45,846 nucleotides of DNA from Syntrophorhabdus sp. PtaB.Bin027 (GTDB lineage: Bacteria > Desulfobacterota > Syntrophorhabdia > Syntrophorhabdales > Syntrophorhabdaceae), in assembly GCA_002067585.1 (NCBI GenBank), contig MVQO01000167.1, forward strand, positions 1 through 45,846, written 5' to 3'. Positions 1 to 7,795 of the stretch are shown here, one piece after another. The notes beneath the pieces are model-generated. The model saw only the letters and a program-made list of their open reading frames with translations, ran no database searches and was not told where the DNA came from. The translations under genes and the position numbers were made by a program. The first letter of the stretch is position 1. Every line of letters starts with the position of its first letter.

Positions 1-43
1 AAGATAATTTTGTATAACTTTAGACAAATCCTTGAACAGGACG

Positions 44-1264
44 TTATAGTGTCACAATATCAATGGAGTTTACTGTCACCCGCTCCAGGCAGTCTGCCCG
101 CACGATAAAATCAACCTCAATTCCTATGGCTCCATAAGGTGGTAAAACGAACTTCGGTTCAAAGGCAAAGACCATTCCTTCCTGAAGAATCCGGCTATGT
201 CTCGCAGTTATGACCGGCAGTTCATTTATCTCGAGGCCAAGGCCGTGGCCAATAAATACAACCTTCCCATCTCCGTGACCAAGAAAATATTCCTCGAGGC
301 CTTCCTTCTTCACTATTTCGTAGGCCCGGTAAAATATTTCGGTACAGTTTATTCCTGCTCTGCCATAGGTCATTACATCTTCAATTATCGATCGTGCTGT
401 CTCATAAGGTCGTCGGAAAACATCTTGGAGCTCACCAACCACAAAGCTTCTCGTTTCATCCGTGATATATCCGTTGTATGCTCCTCCGTAATCAATAGTG
501 ACCGGGACTCCTCGCTCAACCTTTTTCAATGAAGACCCCTGTGGCATGGCAGGTGTCACTCCAGTTCCTGTTATCGCGCCGTCAACCATAGTACTGATAG
601 TACCTGTGTATCCTGCCTGGACCGTTGACACCATCATTTCCTGGTTAAGCCCTCGCATCCTGAGAAAACCCTGGTGCCCTATTCTCCTTCCTTCCGCAAC
701 AAGAGCCGCTTCAATCTCCAGCTCTGTTTTTCCTTCCTGTACAACGTTATGTGCCTTTTCAAAAACACGGGAGAGCATCTCGCCTGATTTGCGTACCTGG
801 GCAAGCTCAAAAGAACTCTTGATAATCCTTGTTTCCTTGATCAACTCAGATACATCTTTACACCGATCAAAACCAACGACCCGTTTCAATCTTTCGAATA
901 CTGAAACAGGTATTACATCAAACTCAAGGCCTGCCATACCTTTGAGGATATGTTTATCGCTGAGGATCTTTTTTATTTCTTTGTCGTTTTTGATAGGCGT
1001 AAGTTCGAGGGGAGTTTCCATAGCTGCCCGTTCAGCACCCTTCTCAACAAAGATCATGGGGTCCTGGTCGAGCGGAATTACGAGCATACCCTTTTGCATG
1101 GTTCCTGAGAAATAGAAACAATCCACGTTTTGTATAATTAATGCATAGTCAATGCCGGCATTCTCCATTAGCTGTCGGAGATTCTCAATTCTTCCAAGCA
1201 GCTCATCTTTTGACGCAGGTTCAAACACACCTACTTTCTGCAGCATTTTCCCATTATCCTCCAC
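44..1264 (-). CDS. M24 family Xaa-Pro aminopeptidase-like metallopeptidase
   Basis: Cytoplasmic metallopeptidase of the aminopeptidase P/prolidase (M24) family, expected to cleave X-Pro bonds. It has an N-terminal creatinase-like domain (about residues 24-150) and a C-terminal pita-bread catalytic domain (about 165-400). The five metal ligands are visible: D258 (VTIDYGG), D269 (ITDETRS), H340 (FIGHGLG), E369 (FAFEPKF) and E383 (GIEVDF), so the enzyme should be active. The length of 406 aa fits the family. The first codon is GTG at 1264 with AGG five bases upstream; an ATG at 1246 behind GGAGG is an equally good start. It stands alone and is divergent from the next gene. The exact substrate cannot be told from sequence. 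Confidence 0.93.
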   Translation of the reverse strand: MEDNGKMLQKVGVFEPASKDELLGRIENLRQLMENAGIDYALIIQNVDCFYFSGTMQKGMLVIPLDQDPMIFVEKGAERAAMETPLELTPIKNDKEIKKILSDKHILKGMAGLEFDVIPVSVFERLKRVVGFDRCKDVSELIKETRIIKSSFELAQVRKSGEMLSRVFEKAHNVVQEGKTELEIEAALVAEGRRIGHQGFLRMRGLNQEMMVSTVQAGYTGTISTMVDGAITGTGVTPAMPQGSSLKKVERGVPVTIDYGGAYNGYITDETRSFVVGELQDVFRRPYETARSIIEDVMTYGRAGINCTEIFYRAYEIVKKEGLEEYFLGHGDGKVVFIGHGLGLEINELPVITARHSRILQEGMVFAFEPKFVLPPYGAIGIEVDFIVRADCLERVTVNSIDIVTL

Positions 1265-1395
1265 TTTTTCCTGAAATGAAAACTCAAATTAATACAGGCA
1301 GATCGTATGAATATATACTCAATGCTTTTGTTTAATGGTATCATAAAATAATGTTATACGAAACCCATTAATAAGTATATTGCTCGAAAAAGAGG

Positions 1396-1545
1396 ATGGC
1401 ATGGAGAGCGTGCTCTCAGACGGAAAGGCGAGAATTCCTAATCTGGGTTAACACAAAAACAACAGCAGTTGGTAAAGCCACAGCAGAATGAATACTGCTT
1501 TAGGAGGACGATGGGAGATTGAAGAAAGGACTCAACAGGATTAAT
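1396..1545 (+). other. Leader region with hairpin and three-codon mini-ORF
   Basis: The stretch ahead of the unknown gene at 1519 holds a GAGAG-CGTG-CTCTC hairpin near 1402-1417. Further on, a strong GGAGG (1503-1507) is placed for an ATG at 1511 that reads only Met-Gly-Asp-stop. The long ORF starts at TTG 1519 or, more probably, ATG 1546, which has AGGA five bases upstream. This may be a translated leader or chance. I could not match it to a known riboswitch. Confidence 0.2.
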
Positions 1546-1986
1546 ATGGAGATAAAAATCAAAAAAATAGACTGTCACCAGGTGGATGGTAGTGCTTCTG
1601 ATATGATTTCCACCTACAATGTCATGCAAAACAACAGGGAGTTCAGGATAACCTGCAGATCAAACATTTTCGGCCGCAGCTTCAGTCTTGACGGAATGGA
1701 TGGCACTCTGTATACGAACAGAGAAGACAACATGGTGCACGTGCAAAAAGTCGCGCTTGGGGGAGGTTGCGGACTGATCATTGATGATGAGACTATTGAA
1801 GGCCTATCACCACTTACCATTCGTGCCATTATCCTGGCTGAACAGAACACGGAAACACGGGAAATTACCATAACAATAAAACGGCTCGAGGATGGCGCCT
1901 GTCACCCGGTGCTGCTTATTGATGGGACAAGAAAAAACATCTATTGTTTCTCAGATATCTTTCCAGATATAGAGGGATTAAGATAA
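1519..1986 (+). CDS. Uncharacterised 155-aa protein
   Basis: I do not recognise this protein. It is soluble-looking, with no signal peptide or membrane segment, and is rich in beta-strand-like alternations. The middle has a Gly-rich VALGGGCGLIIDDET segment (about residues 73-87). Two Cys near the N-terminal third (C19, C46) and one in the Gly segment (C79) have no metal-binding spacing. The start is uncertain: TTG 1519 lies 11 bases after GGAGG, and ATG 1546 gives a 146-aa protein starting MEIKIKK with AGGA at good spacing. It lies alone between a divergent peptidase and a flavin reductase gene with its own strong ribosome site. Codon use resembles its neighbours, so I think it is a real gene. 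Confidence 0.6.
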   Translation: MKKGLNRINMEIKIKKIDCHQVDGSASDMISTYNVMQNNREFRITCRSNIFGRSFSLDGMDGTLYTNREDNMVHVQKVALGGGCGLIIDDETIEGLSPLTIRAIILAEQNTETREITITIKRLEDGACHPVLLIDGTRKNIYCFSDIFPDIEGLR

Positions 1987-2059
1987 CATAAACATCTCGC
2001 AATGTTTAACAGCATCCCCTATACTTATCTAAACAATATGAAGGAGGGAGGGAATTCAA

Positions 2060-2626
2060 ATGTCAAAAAAAATTGCAGTTTTTGTAGGGAGTCTCCGCAA
2101 GGAATCTTATAACCGGAAAATGGCAAAAGCCCTTGCTTCACATGCACCTGAAACACTGGAACTGGAAATCATAGACATTAGAGGGCTTCCACTGTACGAC
2201 CAGGACCTTGATGATGAGGGAAAACCACCTGCTTCATGGACAGATTTCAGAAAACGGGTAAAACCGTTTGACGGTGTCTTGTTTGTGACGCCTGAATACA
2301 ACCGGTCTACCCCTGCGGTGATCAAGAACGCCATCGATGTGGGCTCCCGCCCCTATGGAAAAAGTGTATGGGATGGCAAGCCTGGTGCTGTAATTTCTGT
2401 TTCACCCGGTGCAATAGGCGGGTTCGGGGCAAACCACCATCTCAGACAGTCGCTGGTTTTTCTCAACATCCCCACAATGCAACAGCCTGAGGCCTACATC
2501 GGCAATGCAGCCAATCTCTTCGATGAGCGCGGAAACCTTGCAAATGATTCAATTGAAGAGTTTGTCACAAAATTCATGCAGGCCTTTGCGAGATGGGTTG
2601 ATATCCATACCTCAAGGCAGGGGTAA
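2060..2626 (+). CDS. NADPH-dependent FMN reductase (ChrR/YieF-like)
   Basis: Flavodoxin-fold enzyme that reduces FMN-bound acceptors such as quinones, azo dyes or chromate with NAD(P)H in the cytoplasm. The N-terminal phosphate-binding loop is GSLRKESYNRK (about residues 10-20), and the family motif TPEYNRSTPAVIKNAID is at about 76-92. SPGAIGGFGA (about 114-123) is the second flavin-contacting loop. The length of 188 aa is normal. The ATG is preceded by AAGGAGGGAGGG, a very strong ribosome site. No partner gene is close. It is intact and ordinary; the natural electron acceptor is unknown. Confidence 0.93.
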   Translation: MSKKIAVFVGSLRKESYNRKMAKALASHAPETLELEIIDIRGLPLYDQDLDDEGKPPASWTDFRKRVKPFDGVLFVTPEYNRSTPAVIKNAIDVGSRPYGKSVWDGKPGAVISVSPGAIGGFGANHHLRQSLVFLNIPTMQQPEAYIGNAANLFDERGNLANDSIEEFVTKFMQAFARWVDIHTSRQG

Positions 2627-2799
2627 GGTACTGAAAGAATGAAGAATACAGGAAATTGGTGGTTTGCAAACCCGGGAAATATAACTGATCATGGTTGACG
2701 AAGCCAGACAGTAGTAGCCTTGCCGCTGTTTTTCCCGATCTGCATCTGAAACATGGTGTGAAATCAATTATGTATTTCATCGTCTCGGAGGTACTGTTT

Positions 2800-3012
2800 T
2801 TATCTTTCTGACATTTTCTTCTTTGCAGCCATAAGAAGTTCAATCATTTCGTCGAGGTTCTCGGGAGAAAAGGTCACCCCCTTCTTGGTAGGTATCCAGT
2901 CCCCGTCACTATTTTCAAAGTGGGTTCTAATATCGATGTACTCTTTTCCTTTGAATTCCTTGAGTGCGATGATAATTTTATCTTTACCTTTTTGTAATTC
3001 TCCTATTTCCAT
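2800..3012 (-). CDS. PC4/p15-like transcriptional coactivator domain protein
   Basis: Small 70-aa protein of the PC4 (PF02229-type) fold, known as a single-stranded-DNA-binding domain in eukaryotic PC4 and in bacterial homologs. The signature is the strand pattern KGKEYIDIRTHFE, then a GDWIPTKKGVTF turn, then a helix ENLDEMIELLMAAKK. In this family the beta-ridge contacts nucleic acid and the helix mediates dimerisation. GGAGGAAAAATG gives a clear start. It is transcribed alone towards the FMN reductase gene. A role as a nucleoid or transcription-associated factor is inferred from the family only. Confidence 0.88.
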   Translation of the reverse strand: MEIGELQKGKDKIIIALKEFKGKEYIDIRTHFENSDGDWIPTKKGVTFSPENLDEMIELLMAAKKKMSER

Positions 3013-3119
3013 TTTTCCTCCTAGTTCAGAATACCCTATATTTCACAGGTCAAATTATCCTGCGATGAATCTTCTTTAAACAGTCGCAGCGAAAGAGGCA
3101 TCACAGTTGCTCCAGGACA

Positions 3120-4088
3120 TCACTTCGCCTTTCCTGTAATGACTAATTCAGGCTTTTTCAGAAACACTGTTGTGTCAGGCGGCACTGACTCTGTGATCCA
3201 TACGTTACCGCCAATAACCGAACGGGCGCCTATAACTGTATTTCCTCCCAGTATCGTTGCATTTGAATAAATGATCACATCATCCTCAATGGTGGGATGG
3301 CGTTTCTTGTTCCTTAATCGCTCCACTTCTTCTTTACTCAGGGACAGGGCGCCCAGAGTAACACCCTGGTAGATTCTCACGCGGTCTCCTATGGTTGTGG
3401 TTTCGCCAATCACAACGCCCGTGCCGTGGTCTATGAAGAAACTCTCTCCAATATGTACACCGGGATGGATATCGATTCCCGTAATATTATGGGCATATTC
3501 AGTCATTATCCTGGGGATAAGAGGTACTCCCTGTTCGAGCAAATTGTGGGCCATACGATAGACGGTAATTGCAAAAAGGCCAGGATAGCTGAAGATTATC
3601 TCATCGTAATACTTTGACGCAGGATCACCCTCATGGGCTGCAATGATATCCTTTGCAAGCACAGCCTGCAGATTGGAAATATCCTTGAGGAATTGCAATG
3701 CTATACGCTGGCCCCTTTCATCGCAGTTGGTACAAACAAGATCATAACGGACACAATCGTGCCTGATGGCAGCGATAATCTGTTCTGAGAGGAGTTGGTA
3801 AAACTCAATAATCTCCTGACCAAGATAATACCGCATGTTTACCTCATCCATGCATGTTTCAGAGAAATAACCGGGATACAGTATGCGCATACCCCTTCGG
3901 ATGATTTCGTTGACCAGCATTCTTGAAGGAGGAGGTTCAGGGCTGATATGACAAAACCTGTCATCCTGATCATGAAGGGCAACAATAGTATCAACGATAC
4001 CTGGTATCTCATCCCGGAAATTGTACATGACCGAGATATCCCTCCGACATGCTCCTTTTGCATTTTCCCCTTTAACTGATTTGCCCAT
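3120..4088 (-). CDS. cysE: Serine O-acetyltransferase (EpsC/CysE type)
   Basis: Makes O-acetylserine from serine and acetyl-CoA, the first committed step of cysteine synthesis. The long N-terminal helical domain (about residues 1-190) is of the EpsC type. It is followed by a left-handed beta-helix with GVHIGESFFIDHGTGVVIGE and IYQGVTLGALS, which carry the catalytic His and the acetyl-CoA site. The loop TILGGNTVIGARSVIGGNVW near the C-terminus is the last coils. I chose ATG 4088 because AAAGGGAGG precedes it; the open frame runs back to 4154 without a ribosome site. The protein is 322 aa. A 12-bp palindrome lies just upstream and may regulate it. Confidence 0.93.
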   Translation of the reverse strand: MGKSVKGENAKGACRRDISVMYNFRDEIPGIVDTIVALHDQDDRFCHISPEPPPSRMLVNEIIRRGMRILYPGYFSETCMDEVNMRYYLGQEIIEFYQLLSEQIIAAIRHDCVRYDLVCTNCDERGQRIALQFLKDISNLQAVLAKDIIAAHEGDPASKYYDEIIFSYPGLFAITVYRMAHNLLEQGVPLIPRIMTEYAHNITGIDIHPGVHIGESFFIDHGTGVVIGETTTIGDRVRIYQGVTLGALSLSKEEVERLRNKKRHPTIEDDVIIYSNATILGGNTVIGARSVIGGNVWITESVPPDTTVFLKKPELVITGKAK

Positions 4089-4146
4089 AGTACCTCCCTT
4101 TATGGCTGTACGAACAGAATGTGCAAACAATATTACCATAATTTGC

Positions 4147-4180
4147 TCCCTCACAGATATTCAATTTTATCTGTGAGGGA
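4147..4180. promoter_or_regulatory. Perfect 12-bp inverted repeat upstream of cysE
   Basis: TCCCTCACAGAT and its exact complement ATCTGTGAGGGA are separated by 10 bases. The repeat sits 59-92 bases upstream of the cysE start codon, in the expected promoter or leader zone. There is no T-run beyond either arm, so a terminator is less likely than an operator or an RNA leader hairpin. Confidence 0.5.
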
Positions 4181-4289
4181 AAGACGTACCCACACTTGCC
4201 ATATTCAGAATCGACATATGAATCCATCGGTTCGATACGGTGTACATCGTTTATCTTCTGCTGGTAGCCATTTTATAATCTTAATAGTC

Positions 4290-4539
4290 TATAAAACAGG
4301 ATGTTTGTTGCGGTTGAACAGATTCCCACAGGTAAGCCTGCAGCACAAAATATACTTGCTGTGGGTGAATGATAAGTCGGTTCACCCATCCTTGAAAGGG
4401 TGGTTCTCTTTTGTGGCTTGCCTCTTTCGTGGGAAGCTATAGAGCGAGTACCATGGGCGTGAAGGTGAGGCTCAAACACCCCTGGTGATGGTTGAGGCGA
4501 CGAAAGCCCCTGCAACAGGGACCAAGACTCTCAAGTCAA
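4290..4539. other. Non-coding stretch with clustered small hairpins, unidentified
   Basis: No convincing gene lies here. The stretch holds several compact hairpins: CACCC paired with GGGTGG around 4381-4405, CACC-CCT-GGTG near 4478-4488, GGC-GACGAAA-GCC near 4496-4508 and CCCTG-CAA-CAGGG near 4508-4520. It borders the decayed IS630 transposase, so it may be the end of the old insertion or a truncated structured RNA such as a group II intron domain. I could not find a domain V or a known RNA match. Confidence 0.25.
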
Positions 4540-4940
4540 TCATCTTTGGATAAAGACTCTGCAGTTTTATACGGGTATCCTGATAGAGAAAACGTCAATC
4601 GATCGTTTTAGTGGCTAACACAGCAGGCTTGCTATGATGAAATGGTTTTCTTTTACCTGTGCAAGGAAATTCATGGGCCTTTTGGGCATTGAGTGAGCAA
4701 GACATTCAGTTCAATCTTGGCCATGTTGAGCCGACTGCCATGCTTTGGGGTATACACAAATTCTATGCGGCTGCAGGGAATTTTACTTCTCTATTTGTTT
4801 TTCGATTCGTCATCACTCCCCACCAACCAACAGTTTATTTGCAAAAGCTACGTTAAATATCCCACACAGTTCATACTCATAATCATGACACTCCTTGTGC
4901 CCTTTCCTGCTGGCCATAGGGTATGTGTTTCTTTGCTTGT
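4540..4940 (-). pseudogene. Decayed IS630-family transposase remnant
   Basis: The reverse strand carries broken pieces of an IS630 DDE transposase in the right order but in shifting frames. A DYEYELCGIFN segment (near 4880) corresponds to the family's DYEYERNGT..N region. FVYTPKHGSRLNMAKIE (near 4715-4765) corresponds to HYTPKHGSWLNMAEIE, which includes the last catalytic Glu. TID*RFLYQDTRIKLQSLY (near 4545-4605) corresponds to the C-terminal DWRFTTEDARIKLKRLYP, with the Trp turned into a stop. The segment between the first two pieces is deleted. There is no intact reading frame, so it cannot be active. Edges are approximate and I found no clear terminal repeats. Confidence 0.75.
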
Positions 4941-5100
4941 ATTCAGTTAATGATTTCCATTCTATCCCATCCTTTCCGATACATCCTGCCTTTCCTTTTC
5001 CAGCATCATATCAGATATTTTTTCATCATCAATCCTTCTTGGGGTGGAATTGAAGGCCAAAAATACCTTATAGTATTTTTTACGATATACCAGGTCTGAT

Positions 5101-5358
5101 ATGATAAGAAGATGGGCTTACGCACTTTGCAATGCTGACACAAAACTGGATAGAACGGCAATGGTTTCTCATGAATTTGAAGCTGATAAATCCGTGCTCT
5201 GTGCTACACCGTACCTGAAGAGAACCCAATCCTCAGGTATCTGGAAGAAACGAGGCCACAGCGAGCAGGCAGCGAAGGATGTGGGACTAAAGGGTTCTAA
5301 GAAGGCCCGTGCAAAGAAGAAGGCAGAGAAACCGGTAGCTCCGGCACCTTCTAAGTAA
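5101..5358 (+). CDS. Small basic protein with Lys/Ala-rich tail
   Basis: An 85-aa reading frame of unknown function. Its last 25 residues (GSKKARAKKKAEKPVAPAPSK) resemble the disordered Lys/Ala/Pro tails of histone-H1-like or nucleoid proteins. The first 60 residues match nothing I know and contain two Cys. The reading frame ends 12 bases before a perfect 12-bp terminator hairpin, which supports a transcribed gene. No good ribosome site precedes ATG 5101, and the frame lies just after the transposon remnant, so the N-terminal part may be a fusion of unrelated sequence. It could be a gene fragment. Confidence 0.45.
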   Translation: MIRRWAYALCNADTKLDRTAMVSHEFEADKSVLCATPYLKRTQSSGIWKKRGHSEQAAKDVGLKGSKKARAKKKAEKPVAPAPSK

Positions 5359-5370
5359 CCGAACTGAAGT

Positions 5371-5399
5371 AAGCCGGGGAGAGCATATCTCCCCGGCTT
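5371..5399 (+). terminator. Terminator-like hairpin after small basic protein
   Basis: A perfect 12-bp stem (AAGCCGGGGAGA with its complement) and a 5-base loop, followed by CTTC. It is GC-rich and very stable. The U-tract is short, so termination may be incomplete. It lies 12 bases after the stop of the basic protein. Confidence 0.7.
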
Positions 5400-5482
5400 C
5401 TTGCCAAGTTCATTGTCTTGCAACTGTGTATTGTGAAAAAGATTGAATACAAACAACAGGAAATTGTTGTAGCGGGAATGAT

Positions 5483-5968
5483 GTGATAATGATTGGAAGG
5501 ATAACGCATGTTTGTTTGACTGTTGCATTGGCTGTTTTTGCAGGTTTTCTTTTCTCCACCACAAGTCATGCGGTGAACTGTGAAACTGTTGTAGATGACT
5601 TGAATGCAAAACTGAATCAAAAGATTGATACAAATGAGCTTATTGACATCCTCCGCTCCCTTAACGCAACAAATAATCGGGAGTTGCCGAAAAAATTCAT
5701 AACAAAGAAAGAAGCATCTCAGGCTGGATGGAAACCCGGCACATCATTATGGTCGGTTGATAGACTGAGGGGAAAGAGCATCGGCGGAGACAGGTTCGGC
5801 AATTATGAAAAGAAACTTCCCAATGGCAAACGTAAGTGGCGGGAGGCAGACCTCGACTATCATGGCGGACGCAGGGGACCGAAGCGTATTGTCTTTTCAC
5901 CGGATGGCCTGCGAATGATTACCGTTGATCACTACCAGACTTTCAGTGAGGTACAGGAATGTCAGTGA
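5483..5968 (+). CDS. Secreted barnase-like ribonuclease
   Basis: Secreted guanyl-preferring ribonuclease of the barnase/RNase N1 family. It starts with a signal peptide (hydrophobic core LTVALAVFAGFLFS, cleavage probably after SHA at about residue 30). The catalytic domain follows at about 55-161. The barnase active site is complete by family alignment: the general base Glu is in WREADLDY, the Arg in PKRIVFSPD and the general acid His in DHYQTF. The start is GTG 5483 (GGGA five bases upstream) or ATG 5489. The stop overlaps the downstream barstar gene by 10 bases, which couples toxin to inhibitor. A role in competition or nucleic-acid scavenging is inferred. Confidence 0.93.
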   Translation: MIMIGRITHVCLTVALAVFAGFLFSTTSHAVNCETVVDDLNAKLNQKIDTNELIDILRSLNATNNRELPKKFITKKEASQAGWKPGTSLWSVDRLRGKSIGGDRFGNYEKKLPNGKRKWREADLDYHGGRRGPKRIVFSPDGLRMITVDHYQTFSEVQECQ

Positions 5969-6237
5969 CAAAATATGTTTTAAACGGTAGGGCAATCCAG
6001 TCGCTCAATGATTTTTATGATGAGATTGTTCAAGCACTTTCCCTCCCCGAACATTTTGGCCGTAACCTTGATGCTCTTGCAGATATTCTTACGACGGACA
6101 TTAAAGGACCGTTCGAGATTGTATGGGAGTCATCGTCAGGGTCAAAGAAGGCATTGAAAAAGGACTATTCCAAGATTGCTTCTCTCTTAAAGCGTGTTGC
6201 AAAGCAACGTGACGACTTCAAGGTTATATTCCTCTAA
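5959..6237 (+). CDS. Barstar-family ribonuclease inhibitor
   Basis: Cytoplasmic 92-aa inhibitor that protects the cell from the adjacent ribonuclease before export. The signature HFGRNLDALADILT (about residues 32-45) contains the Asp pair equivalent to barstar D35 and D39, which contact the barnase active site; barstar W38 is replaced by Ala. The C-terminal strand FKVIFL is as expected. Its start ATG lies inside the last codons of the ribonuclease gene, so the two are translationally coupled. Its 3' end overlaps the convergent lpxH-like gene by 14 bases. Confidence 0.93.
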   Translation: MSVTKYVLNGRAIQSLNDFYDEIVQALSLPEHFGRNLDALADILTTDIKGPFEIVWESSSGSKKALKKDYSKIASLLKRVAKQRDDFKVIFL

Positions 6238-6946
6238 TTAACGGTTTGTATTCCTTTAACTGAAAACCCTCTTCACTGGTATACTCAATATAGGTGGATT
6301 TTCTGATGAAGTCTCCTGTGTTCAGGTATACCTTTTTTGCCATCCCAGCACCAAACTCCATATAATCTGCAATGTGAGTGTGAGCAAGGATGACTGCGTC
6401 GTAACCTTCTTTAAGCTTTTCCCTGGCATATTCACGGAACACATTTTTAACTTTCGGGTTCTGCCCTTTCTTTTTTTTTGACATGATTCTGCTTACAGCC
6501 ATGGCTATTTTCCATGAAAGCCTGGGGCCAAAAAGGTTCATGGCGCCAATAGTCAAAGGTGCCTTCAATGCCCTTGTCACAAGATTCAGATAAAACTCAT
6601 CACCGTGAGAGATAAAGGTACGTTTGCCTTCAATATCTATGGTGAGGTTTTTAACGCATTGAATACCAGTGTAGCTCTCAAAGAAAGGGCCCATATCAAA
6701 CTCATGGTTACCTTCTAGAAAGTAAACTGATTTTCCCTGTTCTGTAATTGTTTTAAAGGCATCGACAATAGGTCGATACCATGGATAGATGTATCCCTCA
6801 TACCCATGGTAAAACTCAAAAAGATCTCCCAGGACAAAGACCATATCCGCATCGATGCACACGTTCCTGATAAAAATCTCAACCATCCGCAGTTTCTTCT
6901 TATTCTTTTTGGTAAGATGGGTATCGGCAAAAAAGATCATCTTCAT
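6224..6946 (-). CDS. LpxH-like metallophosphoesterase (UDP-2,3-diacylglucosamine diphosphatase family)
   Basis: Calcineurin-like phosphoesterase of the LpxH type, which in the lipid A pathway cleaves UDP-2,3-diacylglucosamine to lipid X. All five metal motifs are present: DTH (residues 8-10), GDLFEF (about 41-46), GNHEFD (about 80-85), SHGDEF (about 114-119) and HTHIAD (about 189-194). It has 240 aa, normal for the family. It is the last gene of the run starting with accD and lies 6 bases after rmlD. The surface-polysaccharide context and other lipid A genes in the window favour LpxH over a general phosphatase, but substrate is not proved. Confidence 0.8.
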   Translation of the reverse strand: MKMIFFADTHLTKKNKKKLRMVEIFIRNVCIDADMVFVLGDLFEFYHGYEGYIYPWYRPIVDAFKTITEQGKSVYFLEGNHEFDMGPFFESYTGIQCVKNLTIDIEGKRTFISHGDEFYLNLVTRALKAPLTIGAMNLFGPRLSWKIAMAVSRIMSKKKKGQNPKVKNVFREYAREKLKEGYDAVILAHTHIADYMEFGAGMAKKVYLNTGDFIRKSTYIEYTSEEGFQLKEYKPLIRGI

Positions 6947-6952
6947 GATTAT

Positions 6953-7783
6953 TCAACTGAGGTAATCATGAAGCGCATCCTGCCAGGTCCTCATGCGATG
7001 CCCGGTGTCTCTGAAAAGCCTGGAACAGTCAAAGACTGAATTCCGGGGCCTGTTGGCTTTTCTATTCAACTGTTCTGAGGTGATTGGCTTTAGAACCACA
7101 TCAATGTGAAGACATGAGAATATCTCCCGGGCAAAATCAAACCATGTGCACGAACCTGCATTTGCCACATGGTAGATACCTGACCTGTTTTTTTCTATCA
7201 GAAGCAGGATAGGATCAGCAATATCTTTTGCATAAGTAGGACAACCACGTTGATCATTAACAACTTCAGCCACACCTTGCTCTCTTGCTATTTTGGTTAT
7301 CTTTGTTATGAAGTTTATTCCACCATGTCCGTAGAGCCACTGAGTACGTATGATAGTTGCATCAGGACAGTTGGCAAGGACCTTTTTTTCCCCTGAGAGC
7401 TTGCTCAGGCCATACACAGATGTAGGGTTTGTCTCGTCATCTTCTCTATATGGCGTTTCCTTTTCACCATCAAATACATAATCCGTACTGATATGAACAA
7501 ACTTGATATTGTGGTCACTGCAAAGCTTTGCTATAATTCCCGGCGCCTCAGCATTTACTCGGTCCGCAAGGCTCAGGCAGTCCTCGCACTCATCCACATT
7601 CGTATAGGCAGCAAGATTCAAAATAACATCAGGGCGAATATCCCTGATTGTTCGTTCACCAGCGTCCCTGTCAGTGATATCCCATTCCTCAATATCATAG
7701 GGAATGACAGTAAACGAGCGTTCTAAAACAGGCAGGATGTTCGTGCCCAGCAGTCCATGACTTCCAGTGGTGAGTATTTTCAA
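6953..7783 (-). CDS. rfbD: dTDP-4-dehydrorhamnose reductase
   Basis: Last step of dTDP-L-rhamnose synthesis: NAD(P)H reduction of dTDP-4-keto-L-rhamnose. It is a short-chain dehydrogenase of the RmlD type with the nucleotide loop TGSHGLLGTN (about residues 6-15), the catalytic STDYVFDG (about 98-105) and the YGLSKLSGEK Tyr-x-x-x-Lys (about 123-132). The length of 276 aa is normal. It lies 12 bases after rfbB in the same run as rfbA, rfbC and rfbB, so the complete pathway is encoded here. Confidence 0.95.
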   Translation of the reverse strand: MKILTTGSHGLLGTNILPVLERSFTVIPYDIEEWDITDRDAGERTIRDIRPDVILNLAAYTNVDECEDCLSLADRVNAEAPGIIAKLCSDHNIKFVHISTDYVFDGEKETPYREDDETNPTSVYGLSKLSGEKKVLANCPDATIIRTQWLYGHGGINFITKITKIAREQGVAEVVNDQRGCPTYAKDIADPILLLIEKNRSGIYHVANAGSCTWFDFAREIFSCLHIDVVLKPITSEQLNRKANRPRNSVFDCSRLFRDTGHRMRTWQDALHDYLS

Positions 7784-7795
7784 AGGACTTTCCTT

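Noticed and set aside
498..1115. 205-aa plus-strand reading frame
   Set aside because: Antisense to the M24 peptidase, whose metal ligands prove the minus strand is coding.
1396..1470. Cyclic-di-GMP (GEMM) riboswitch
   Set aside because: GACGGAAAGGC and CCTAA look vaguely similar, but the second half of the GEMM consensus and its tetraloop receptor are not there.
4273..4515. 80-aa minus-strand reading frame
   Set aside because: Pro/His/Ser-rich, no ribosome site, and it lies over the hairpin cluster beside the dead transposase; probably a chance frame.
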